From positions 1 through 14,879 of the forward strand of contig DAOUMU010000565.1 of NCBI GenBank assembly GCA_034409055.1: a stretch of DNA of 14,879 nucleotides, given 5' to 3'. A program made the translations under genes and the position numbers. The stretch comes from DAOUMU01 sp034409055. GTDB lineage: Bacteria > Chloroflexota > Anaerolineae > 4572-78 > J111. Position 1 is the stretch's first letter. The number at the start of each line of letters is the position of its first letter. Positions 1-7,180 of the stretch are shown here, in pieces. The notes below the pieces were generated by a model, which did no database searches, was not told the origin of the DNA, and was given only the letters and a program-made list of their open reading frames with translations.

Positions 1-1
1 C

Positions 2-268
2 GCCGTGCCCTTTGCCGAACGGGGGGGCTTCAAGGAGCGGGCTTTTGATCAGGCCGGCTTGCCCCTGTGCCCCGCCGGCCTGGCGATGCCCCTCAAAGCC
101 ACCTTCATCTGCCGCACCACCGAGGTCCAACACCAACGGGGTCGCTACGCCTGCCCCCTCCTCTTTCCAGAAGCCACCGCTCAGACCTGCCCCCTCAACC
201 ACAACAACTGGCCCAAGGGCGGCTGCCTGCTGACCATGCCCACCGCCGAGGGCGCTCGCCTGCGTTAG
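2..268 (+). pseudogene. Transposase-like C-terminal fragment, truncated
   Basis: This reading frame is open from the left edge of the window to a TAG stop, so its 5' end is missing. The 88-residue piece is Cys-rich with a CPAGL, an RYACPLLFP and a later TCPLNH...GGC segment. I recall this pattern (CxAGL, then YxCPLLFP, then TC, then GC) from DDE transposases common in Chloroflexota and related bacteria. Those proteins normally continue past the final Arg-Leu-Arg into a QRTATERIN-like region. Here a stop follows at once and I could not find the continuation in the next bases, so this looks like a decayed or deleted copy. The family assignment is from memory of motif layout only. An alternative is an unrelated Cys-rich protein that really ends here. 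Confidence 0.45.
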
Positions 269-340
269 GGAGTTCCGAAATTTAAATCATCCCAAAACTT
301 TCGGCGGTGTGAAGCGTAATGACTTATCTACAGTTCATTT

Positions 341-367
341 TTACGTTTTACGCTTTACGTTTTACGT
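341..367. repeat. Short tandem 7-mer repeat (TTTTACG-like)
   Basis: Nearly four copies of a 7-base unit, TTTTACG alternating with CTTTACG, stand head to tail in intergenic DNA. Nothing indicates a function; it may be simple-sequence debris or a repeated intergenic element. Confidence 0.55.
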
Positions 368-554
368 GGTTGGGCGCTTTATGAGGTTGCTTTACCGGAA
401 GTTACTTTTTCATTGTCAATTCTGGTTCTATGTTTCGCTGATAAACGCGGTTTAGCCAATAAAATCAGAAAATTCGGCACGCTTCGCAGTCTGCGTTAAT
501 CAGCGTTCTATAGAATTGTTCAACATCATCTTGACCCTTACACATTTTAGGACT

Positions 555-596
555 TTTACACCTTTACCCCCTCTTTATAGAGGGTAAAGGTGTAAA
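555..596. repeat. 15-bp perfect inverted repeat / hairpin
   Basis: The arms at 555-569 (TTTACACCTTTACCC) and 582-596 are exact reverse complements. The stem can continue inward through CCTCT/AGAGG with a two-base bulge, leaving a 4-nt loop. It lies about 205 nt past the cas6 stop, so it could stop or stabilise the 3' end of the minus-strand operon transcript. The minus-strand sequence after the stem has no uninterrupted U run, so a classical intrinsic terminator is not supported. It may instead be a REP- or MITE-like repeat. Confidence 0.6.
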
Positions 597-647
597 GGTT
601 AGTCTGGGGCTCAGGCAAAATGGATTTGCGCCTGGAAAAGCCCCCCC

Positions 648-723
648 GGCCCCCCAACCCACAGGGCAAGTGAGGGGGGTGAATGAGACGAAAAGTTCCC
701 CCCTGTGGGGGGTTAGGGGGGCC
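648..723. repeat. G/C-run imperfect inverted repeat
   Basis: The left arm at 648-666 (GGCCCCCCAACCCACAGGG) pairs imperfectly with the right arm at 701-723, which contains GGGGGG-TTA-GGGGGG. Within the right part, CCCCCC-TGT-GGGGGG (698-712) forms its own small hairpin. The plus strand has several G runs of three to six (664-666, 674-679, 707-712, 716-721), so a G-quadruplex is possible. Repeats of this style are often dispersed intergenic elements in Chloroflexota and cyanobacteria; that is recollection, not a search result. Confidence 0.5.
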
Positions 724-800
724 ACATGGAACGCCTCGATAGCAATTCATTGCCCAAATTTGGACGACTCGGTGTAACATTCGAAATGACATACTGACCC

Positions 801-1781
801 CTAATCCCTATCCCCTAACACCCGATACTGCCCATTCCCAAACACCGTGCCCTTACCCACGTGAACAAACTCACCCAGGGCCAACAGCGGCCGGTAATCC
901 CCCAGATCACCCTCATAAGTCATCCGGCCCATCAACCCGCCCAGTTCTATGCGCTGCTTTTGCCGTCCTGAGAAGCGGGGCCAATCCTGCCAGCGCGTTT
1001 CGCTCTCGACAATCCGCACCCCCGCCGCCCGATCAATCAGCCCCCGAAAATCGGTCTCAAAACGTTGGCCACAGTGAAAGTAGCTAAGCGACGAGGTACG
1101 TCCCAGGAGGGTCCTGATCAGTACCGGGAATGGTGGTCCCTCCCAGACCCAGCGTCCCCCCTGCTTGAGCCGGGTAGGGGTGAGGAAGTCGAGGGTCAGG
1201 CGGTCGGTGGGGAGGGTAGCAGCGCGGGTGGTGATGGCCTGGCCATCAAGCGACAAATTTGTCGCTTGAATGATTTCATCTTTTGCCCGATAAACAGGTT
1301 CTACAGAGCTATTATAGGGTAAGACAGCATCTACGGCCAGTAAGTGATACTGTCCTCTCGTCCGTCCCAGGCCATTCCGTCCCAACTCACGAAAGACAAC
1401 GATGAAGTAGGGTAAATGTTGTATGCCGTGCCCGATCAGGGTTAAGTCAAAGGTCAGGTGTTCGCCAGAACGAATAAGCTCACGCCGGTCATTGGCCGGG
1501 GCAATGATGAAAGGACGAGGCACCTCACTGAAAGTACTCAGCATCTGGCTATCTTGAGGGGGTGTTGTCTCAAAAATGTAGCCATAAGCACAGGCGTTAC
1601 CCCGTTCGCATTTCTGGTCGCAGCGTTGTGGTTGCATACAGGCCAGTCGCTTAAAGGTGTGTCCAAAGCCGCCGCGTAAAGCACTGCCTTTGAATGGCGG
1701 GAGGTGCAACTCGTCCAGGGCTTCCAAGGTCAGGCGGTAACGGGTCAGCTTGAATTGAGGGGGAATGGTTAAATTGTTCAC
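801..1781 (-). CDS. cas6: CRISPR pre-crRNA endoribonuclease Cas6
   Basis: This is a Cas6 RAMP ribonuclease of the PF10040 type, which cuts CRISPR precursor RNA within repeats to give mature crRNAs. Visible family marks are the N-terminal LPPFKGSALRGGFG segment (28-40) followed by a four-Cys cluster (C48, C54, C58, C64) and YIFET, the middle GRNGLGRTRGQY glycine loop (about 134-145), and the C-terminal HVGKGTVFGNGQY loop (307-319). Length (326 residues) is usual. I chose the GTG at 1781 because AAGGAG sits just upstream of it; the same frame is open further back to 1922, but that part overlaps the 3' end of the CHAT-SAVED gene in another frame and carries no Cas6 sequence. It starts about 13 nt after the CHAT-SAVED stop and is the last gene of the cluster. 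No CRISPR array for it to process is in the window. Confidence 0.93.
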   Translation of the reverse strand: MNNLTIPPQFKLTRYRLTLEALDELHLPPFKGSALRGGFGHTFKRLACMQPQRCDQKCERGNACAYGYIFETTPPQDSQMLSTFSEVPRPFIIAPANDRRELIRSGEHLTFDLTLIGHGIQHLPYFIVVFRELGRNGLGRTRGQYHLLAVDAVLPYNSSVEPVYRAKDEIIQATNLSLDGQAITTRAATLPTDRLTLDFLTPTRLKQGGRWVWEGPPFPVLIRTLLGRTSSLSYFHCGQRFETDFRGLIDRAAGVRIVESETRWQDWPRFSGRQKQRIELGGLMGRMTYEGDLGDYRPLLALGEFVHVGKGTVFGNGQYRVLGDRD

Positions 1782-1794
1782 CAATTCTCCTTCT

Positions 1795-3915
1795 CTAGCC
1801 CAATTGCAAGCGGATAGAAGGCGAGTATTTTTTTTCATCGGCCACCCACTCGTAGAATTGAAGTGTGGTATCTTTGGCGTTCCACTGATGCCCCAAGAAA
1901 GTGGCCATTGAGGCCGAGCCAATTAGGATGAAATGAATAATCTTGACCCCTCTAGCCAGGCGATCCAGGTAAGGGCGGGAGTTGAAAGCCAGTTCAGCCG
2001 TTTCCCATTCATACAAAAAACGGTCTTCGGTTGTGGCCGGTTCGGCCTGAAGTAGCATCACCTGCCGGAAGCGTTGGCTGGGCTGTTTTGTTTCTGCGGT
2101 ATCATCCTTGGCGACTAGCTGTTGGAAAACATCCACTTCTTGCCAATACTCGCCAATCGTGCGGACCAGCGCAACCCGATCTCGGCCCTTGACAGCGTAA
2201 ATGATCAGGATGGCTTCGGTGGCCTCAGGATTGCCGGGCAGAGTTCTTTCAGCCCAGGTCGGGCGAAAGGAAACCTCATCATCTGGTTTGGCGTCGGAGA
2301 ACCAGTAATCGGGCGGGGTTTGCACAATGCCCAGGCGATATCGCCCCACGCGTGGGAAAGTGTGGCCGATAGCCAGCCCCACACTCAACGGCACGGGTAA
2401 GGGGCAGTAGACAGTGCCGGGATCGCCCATCTCTACCTTGCGTTCTTGCAGCTCCGGCAGCAGGGCCCGCTCCCAGGTTTCAGGATCAGGCGTGGCTCGC
2501 TGCGGCTGACGATTCTTGTCAAAATAACGTCCCCAGAAAAAGGCCCGTTCCGGCGGCTGAAGCGGAGGCGGTTGAAAGGCATAAATATGCAGCGTGCGCA
2601 GCGTTTCTGGATCCGGGAGCGGGGTGTCGGTTTCGCTCGGTTCGTTGAACAATTGGCCGCGACTGTCGTCCGCTTCGCGCAGGTAGAGCGCCGGCCGGTA
2701 CCATTCGCGGGGTGTAGCTCGCCGGTGGCGTAGTCGCCGCCGGCTGTGGTCCAACGCTTCTACCAACGGTTCTCCCTGGCCTAGGTGCTGGTACAGGTAC
2801 CGGGAAAAGCCGACCGCCGCCTCCCAATCCAGTCGAAACGGTGTAGCTACAACACCCGGAATACCGGCCCGGATCAATCTTTGGGCCAGGCCATTGAACA
2901 CGCTATCGCCGCGCCGCCCCACTGCCGAGTTACAGGCGTTCAACACCGCTAAACGCAGTCCGTGATCCAGTAGCAGATCAGCCAATTGTTCGGCACTAAT
3001 CCAGTCGGCTGTGCCGTCTTCTCTTTCAAAGGCCAGGTAGCCGGTAAAATCATTCTGTCCCGGTAGGATTGCTCCACATTCCGGGCAGTGGGTGGCCGAG
3101 GCGCTGACACTGAGATGCCCTCTATGACAGGCCCGGCCAAAATCACCGTGACCGTCAAAGTGCAGAATATGCCAGGCATCGTGTTCGTAAAGATAGTCGC
3201 TCAAATCGTCAAAGGTAGCTCGGGGCAACTCACGGACCTGCACCGGATAGCGCACCAGTCGCCGCCGCAGGCCGGTCACCATACTGGCCGAGTCGCTCCC
3301 TTCGCCCACCCCCAGGTTGCCGGGCCGGGCGGTAACCACCAGTATGCGCAGCCGGTCAACCGGTTGGGGGGTTATGGTCAGGCGAGGCATACGCAGATAG
3401 CGAGAGATGGCCACGCGCTTATTGGGCCACTGCGGCAGAGGGCTGCTCAACACTTCCCACGGATACTGGCTGAGCAGCCGTTCTTCCGGTCGAGTACCCG
3501 GCGGCAGATGAAGCTGTAGATGCAGGGCCTCACGAGGCTGCACCTGGCTCAGGGCTAGGTTGAGCAGTTGCCGGGCCGGTTCCGCGCTAAACAGAAGTTG
3601 GACCAACTGCGCCTGGATCAGCTTCAGCAGCGGTTCGCTGAGCAGGTTCTTTGCAGTGGCCCACATCTCCTCGCCGGCATCGGGGGTAAAAGAGGTTGTG
3701 GTGATACCCCATGCTTCCAGTTGGCCCCACTCGTCACGATCAAAGGTGTCGCGCACGTTACGACTAATTTCCAACGCCCGCAAAAGGACGGAGAGTTCGG
3801 ACCATGTAAAGGGCAATTGAGTGATGGCATCGGTTTGCCCGCCGTCGGGATGCTCCAGATCAACCAACACCCGGTCATCAATGGCCCGCAGGAGAATTTT
3901 TAGAAAGGTTGGCAT
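1795..3915 (-). CDS. CHAT-SAVED fusion: ligand-gated caspase-like protease
   Basis: 706 residues in three parts. Residues 1-185 form an N-terminal helical/beta module shared with the other CHAT protein of this cluster (compare PFTWSELSVLLRALEISR, 35-52). Residues about 188-415 are a CHAT peptidase of caspase fold: HFDGHGDFG gives the catalytic His (H256) and LAVLNACNSAVG gives the catalytic Cys (C328). Between them lies a CPEC knuckle (C277, C280, with C263) that may bind zinc. Residues about 485-706 look like a SAVED domain, the CARF-related sensor of cyclic oligonucleotides: PVPLSVGLAIGHTFP near 507-521, then IIHFILIGSASMATFLGH (659-676) and FYEW...KYSPSIRL at the end. In type III CRISPR, SAVED-CHAT proteases are known to be switched on by Cas10-made cyclic oligoadenylate and to cleave a second protease. 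It starts 11 nt after the trypco2 gene, with AGGTAAAG upstream of the ATG. Catalysis and ligand are inferred. Confidence 0.88.
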   Translation of the reverse strand: MPTFLKILLRAIDDRVLVDLEHPDGGQTDAITQLPFTWSELSVLLRALEISRNVRDTFDRDEWGQLEAWGITTTSFTPDAGEEMWATAKNLLSEPLLKLIQAQLVQLLFSAEPARQLLNLALSQVQPREALHLQLHLPPGTRPEERLLSQYPWEVLSSPLPQWPNKRVAISRYLRMPRLTITPQPVDRLRILVVTARPGNLGVGEGSDSASMVTGLRRRLVRYPVQVRELPRATFDDLSDYLYEHDAWHILHFDGHGDFGRACHRGHLSVSASATHCPECGAILPGQNDFTGYLAFEREDGTADWISAEQLADLLLDHGLRLAVLNACNSAVGRRGDSVFNGLAQRLIRAGIPGVVATPFRLDWEAAVGFSRYLYQHLGQGEPLVEALDHSRRRLRHRRATPREWYRPALYLREADDSRGQLFNEPSETDTPLPDPETLRTLHIYAFQPPPLQPPERAFFWGRYFDKNRQPQRATPDPETWERALLPELQERKVEMGDPGTVYCPLPVPLSVGLAIGHTFPRVGRYRLGIVQTPPDYWFSDAKPDDEVSFRPTWAERTLPGNPEATEAILIIYAVKGRDRVALVRTIGEYWQEVDVFQQLVAKDDTAETKQPSQRFRQVMLLQAEPATTEDRFLYEWETAELAFNSRPYLDRLARGVKIIHFILIGSASMATFLGHQWNAKDTTLQFYEWVADEKKYSPSIRLQLG

Positions 3916-3926
3916 CTATACTTTAC

Positions 3927-4328
3927 CTATGCCCTCTTTTTGCCCGTGGCTTCGGTACCGCCGCTACGGATACCGCTGGCCAGGACGGCCTTTCTGATAC
4001 CAGCAATTTGTTCATCGGAAAGCCCCTCGATGATTTGAGCCTTGTCCAGCAACGGGGACAATTTCAACCGCACGGTTTGCACTTTTTCCTGGCCCAGTTT
4101 GCCCTCACCGCCCACGTCTACCCCGGTTTCGCCGACCATCGGCACACCCAATTTGAAGCTGAATTTGCCACTGCCGCCGCCTTCTTTGGTGGCTACCACG
4201 CTAAACTCAATCTCAATTTCGTCGATGACCAGCCATTTTTCTTCATCGGCTGCTGAAAGTTGTTTCAAGTCTTGCTTTATTTTTTCAATGTATTCGGCCA
4301 GGCCGATGGTTTCGATTTTGTCGGTCAT
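3927..4328 (-). CDS. Trypco2-domain protein
   Basis: A 133-residue cytosolic protein with no signal peptide or membrane segment. Residues 8-93 match the layout I know for trypco2 (trypsin-co-occurring domain 2): an amphipathic N-terminal helix (IGLAEYIEKIKQDL), a strand with VIDEIEIEFSVVATKEGGGSGKF, a Gly-rich turn (about 63-80) and the closing strand VQTVRLKLSPLL. The remaining 40 residues are a helix and a basic, flexible tail. Trypco2 domains were described by comparative genomics in bacterial conflict systems, near trypsin-like peptidases or CHAT proteases and effector-associated domains; their molecular role is not established. Here the gene sits between two CHAT proteases, 20 nt after the stop of the pentapeptide one and 11 nt before the CHAT-SAVED start, with AGGAG upstream. 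A role as adaptor, inhibitor or substrate of the proteases is my inference. Confidence 0.8.
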   Translation of the reverse strand: MTDKIETIGLAEYIEKIKQDLKQLSAADEEKWLVIDEIEIEFSVVATKEGGGSGKFSFKLGVPMVGETGVDVGGEGKLGQEKVQTVRLKLSPLLDKAQIIEGLSDEQIAGIRKAVLASGIRSGGTEATGKKRA

Positions 4329-4348
4329 AATAGCTTTAGCTCCTAAAA

Positions 4349-7162
4349 TTAAATAGTTTCTAACTCTTCTACCGGGTCTCCTACATCCTCAGTGTCATCC
4401 GGTATCTTTGTGCCATCCGGCAATATAGCCCCACTCAAATCAAAGGCCTCTTTTTCAAGGTTAATATCCCCCAAAATAGCGCCATACAGATTAGCCCTAT
4501 TTAGGTTGGCACCCTGAAGTTGAGTGCCCGTAAGATCACTTCGGATTAGCTTGGCAGATTGCAGATTTGCTCCTCTTAAATTAGCACCATTTAAATCAAC
4601 CATTATTAGATTCGCACCAGACAAATCAGCATCAGTCATGATAGCAGATTTTAAATTAGCTCTGGTGAAGTTGGCTTGAATGAGTTCGGACTGTATAAAT
4701 TTGGCCCCCTGCAAATTAGCACCGCTTAACTGGGCACTATATAAAATTGCCTCGGATAAATCTGCACCTTGCAAATCTGCACCACAAAGTTCAACATCTA
4801 CGCCATCTGGAGCAATTTGGTTATCACTATCATCGTTATCACTATCATAGAAATTTGCTTTACTTAAATTTGCTCTATTTAGTTTGGCCTTATATAAGCT
4901 AGCTCCTCTCAGCTTGGTGTGGCTCAAATCTGCTCCCTGCAAATTTATCTGACTTAGATTAGCGCCTCGTAAATCAGCGCCGCAAAAGTTAGCACGACTT
5001 AAATCTAAGTCTAATCGGCTTAAATCTTCTTTCTTCAAATGCACAGTACCGGCAAGATCAATCCCCGGAGAGTCTTGTTTTGAAAATACTCGCTCTACCT
5101 TCTCAAAATAGGCATTGAGCTTTGTATGAGAGTCATAGATAATTTTTCCGAAAGAGAAAGTTTCATTCACTTGAATATCCGTTAAATCAGCGCCACTAAA
5201 ATCTACTTCTTTTACTTTATCAAAATCTACATTTTGAAAATCTGCACCTACTAAATTAGCCCTTCGAAAACTGACAGTATTGAAAGTAGCGTTATTAAAT
5301 ATTGCGTTTGCTAGATTTGCTTGATCAAAATTAACATCAAAAAGTTCAGCACCACTAAAATCCGCATTCATCAGGTTGGTGGCTCTTTCTGTTGAACGTT
5401 TGAAATTTGCCGCAGATAATTTTGTGTTGGTGAAGATAGAATTGGATAGAATTGCGCCACTGAAATCTATGCTTTTTAGACTCGCTGCGATCTCCTCATC
5501 TTCAACAAATTTAAAGAATCTAGCTCCACTTAAATTTGTGTTGACCAGCTTAGTATTTACTAAAGTTGTTTCAACTAAATCAGCATTTTCCAGGTTTGCC
5601 CCAGTCAGATCAGCATGAGAAAAATCTACACCTGAAAATGTTGCTCCAACTAAATTAGCCTCCCTAAGATTTACGCCCTTCAATAACGAGTTGCTTAAAT
5701 TTGCATTTAGCAGGTTTGCATTTTCCAGGTTCCAGCCACAAAGCGACTCGTCACTCATATCTTTTCCGGAAAAATCCTGACCACTCAAATCTTTCGAGGG
5801 TTTCTCAACAAAGAGTTGATCAGACAACTCTGCTTGGTGGCCGAAATATAGAGCGAACCGATACCACTCACGGCCAACACTTGGGTCATTGACCAGACGT
5901 TGCCGAGCGTAATCCAATGCATCAATCAGTGAGCCAGTTTGATGAAGATGGTGATAAAAATATTGTGCGAATTTTCTGGCCGCTTCTGACTCAACCCGAA
6001 AAGGTGTTCCCAATACGGCGGGTATTCCTGCCTGAATCAAAGCCTGGGCAATTCCATTAAAGGCATTTTTACTACGCCGAGCAACTGCAGAGTCACAAGT
6101 ATTCAAGAAAACAAAGTTTATGGGATGTTTTCCCAACAAGTCGGCTAAATCATCTGCGCTAAACCAATGAACCCAGGTGTCCCCCTCTGGAGTATTGGAC
6201 TCGATATACTCAAGGGCTAGATATCCATAATATTCATTAGATAGATTGGCACCGCAACCACATTTTTCAGCTTCTACATTTGTCCAAACATGGGGTGGCC
6301 GATTTAGACATAGACGTCCAAACTTGCCGTGACATTCAAAATGGAGAAATTGAGATATGTGAGCATCTTTTTCCTGTTCGTTAAGATAGTCACTAAGCAG
6401 CAACTCTGTTCGGCTGTTTACATTCTTGATGTCTGGAAGTTGCTTTAACCGAACTCGATAAGCAGGGTGGTCGTCCCGAAAAATCTGCCAGATACTATCA
6501 CGGTCGGTCGCTAGTTGAATAAAGTCAAATTCTTTACCTGTTGGACGGGCTCTGATTACTAAAATTCTTGCTTGCTCAGAGGGAATTGCTTTTTTCGCAG
6601 GTTTGACTCCCTGAATATATCGAGCGATTGAAACGTGGTGGCGTTCAAAATGCTCACACTTAATACATAATACCTCCCATGGAAGTTGATGTAACAACTC
6701 ATTTTTTTTCTTAGAAGGTATTTCCAGCCGGATGTGCAGAATTTTGTTATTTTCTTGTTTAGCTAGTTCATACAATGCAACTTCTAGTTGTTTTTCAAAC
6801 TCCTTATCTTCTACTGGAAAAAGCGTGTAAAAGAGCTTCTCTTGCACACGCTTTCTCAACTGAGTGATATCAATTTCGGCCTCACGTAGCTTAATTTCAC
6901 CAGAATCTTCTGATGGTGAAAATTCCCCCTTTACCACATTCCATTCTCTCAAGGTTCTCCATTCTGCTTGATCGAAAGTTTCAGGAAGAGCTCGATTTAC
7001 CTCCAATGCCCGAACGGCTACAGAGAGTTCCGCTGGCGTGAACTGTACGTCAGTAACTACGTCGCAATGAGAGATACCAAAACCTTGACCTCGCAGTTGC
7101 ACGTGGACTTGGAGATCGGTAATCATCGTCAGAGTTATCTTGAGATAATGCTCCAGTGACAT
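4349..7162 (-). CDS. CHAT protease fused to pentapeptide repeats
   Basis: 937 residues. Residues 1-190 resemble the N-terminal module of the downstream CHAT-SAVED protein (QFTPAELSVAVRALEVNR, 40-57; TFDQAEWRTLREW, 62-74). Residues about 198-440 are a CHAT caspase-like peptidase: LHFECHGKFG supplies the catalytic His (H278) and FLNTCDSAV the catalytic Cys (C356), with a C285/CGC (301-303) knuckle as in its paralogue. From about 455 to 910 the chain is pentapeptide repeats (A-D/N-L-x-x), predicted to form a right-handed quadrilateral beta-helix, with non-repeat inserts near 549-562, 664-715 and 772-790, the last rich in Asp/Asn. The C-terminus is acidic. It starts 18 nt after Cas7 no. 4 with only a weak ribosome site and is clearly richer in A/T than its neighbours. 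It has no ligand sensor, so it may act downstream of CHAT-SAVED, like the second protease of known cascades; this is inference. Confidence 0.9.
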   Translation of the reverse strand: MSLEHYLKITLTMITDLQVHVQLRGQGFGISHCDVVTDVQFTPAELSVAVRALEVNRALPETFDQAEWRTLREWNVVKGEFSPSEDSGEIKLREAEIDITQLRKRVQEKLFYTLFPVEDKEFEKQLEVALYELAKQENNKILHIRLEIPSKKKNELLHQLPWEVLCIKCEHFERHHVSIARYIQGVKPAKKAIPSEQARILVIRARPTGKEFDFIQLATDRDSIWQIFRDDHPAYRVRLKQLPDIKNVNSRTELLLSDYLNEQEKDAHISQFLHFECHGKFGRLCLNRPPHVWTNVEAEKCGCGANLSNEYYGYLALEYIESNTPEGDTWVHWFSADDLADLLGKHPINFVFLNTCDSAVARRSKNAFNGIAQALIQAGIPAVLGTPFRVESEAARKFAQYFYHHLHQTGSLIDALDYARQRLVNDPSVGREWYRFALYFGHQAELSDQLFVEKPSKDLSGQDFSGKDMSDESLCGWNLENANLLNANLSNSLLKGVNLREANLVGATFSGVDFSHADLTGANLENADLVETTLVNTKLVNTNLSGARFFKFVEDEEIAASLKSIDFSGAILSNSIFTNTKLSAANFKRSTERATNLMNADFSGAELFDVNFDQANLANAIFNNATFNTVSFRRANLVGADFQNVDFDKVKEVDFSGADLTDIQVNETFSFGKIIYDSHTKLNAYFEKVERVFSKQDSPGIDLAGTVHLKKEDLSRLDLDLSRANFCGADLRGANLSQINLQGADLSHTKLRGASLYKAKLNRANLSKANFYDSDNDDSDNQIAPDGVDVELCGADLQGADLSEAILYSAQLSGANLQGAKFIQSELIQANFTRANLKSAIMTDADLSGANLIMVDLNGANLRGANLQSAKLIRSDLTGTQLQGANLNRANLYGAILGDINLEKEAFDLSGAILPDGTKIPDDTEDVGDPVEELETI

Positions 7163-7180
7163 AGAATTCAGTCCAGCTAA

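Larger units (their letters stand above)
269..800. other. Non-coding region downstream of cas6
   Basis: These 530 or so bases hold no ORF I believe. The region contains a short tandem array of a 7-mer like TTTTACG/CTTTACG (341-367), a strong 15-bp inverted repeat (555-596), a G/C-run inverted repeat (648-723) and a C-rich stretch CCCTAATCCCTATCCCC next to the cas6 stop. I see no CRISPR direct repeats with unique spacers, no tRNA and no clean intrinsic terminator. The style (repeat debris beside a transposase remnant) suggests repeated intergenic sequence scattered through this genome, which is inference. Confidence 0.6.

Noticed and set aside
556..792. 78-codon minus-strand ORF after cas6
   Set aside because: It spans both inverted repeats, is rich in Pro/Gly from the G/C runs, and has no ribosome site or domain.
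269..800. CRISPR array downstream of cas6
   Set aside because: No direct repeat of 25-40 nt recurs at regular spacing; only inverted and simple repeats are seen.
799..822. Telomere-like CCCTAA repeats
   Set aside because: Only a few irregular units (CCCTAATCCCTATCCCCTAA), overlapping the cas6 stop region; too short and irregular to mean anything.
1782..1922. N-terminal extension of cas6 back to 1922
   Set aside because: It overlaps the 3' end of the CHAT-SAVED gene in another frame, carries no Cas6 sequence, and a GTG with AAGGAG stands at 1781.
3088..3519. 143-codon plus-strand ORF inside CHAT-SAVED
   Set aside because: It is antisense to a well-supported CHAT domain with intact motifs, shows no recognisable domain and has typical shadow composition in GC-rich DNA.
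4480..5760. DNA-level repeats resembling a CRISPR array or tandem repeat
   Set aside because: The periodicity comes from pentapeptide codons (A-D/N-L-x-x) in an intact reading frame; no identical direct repeats with unique spacers are present.
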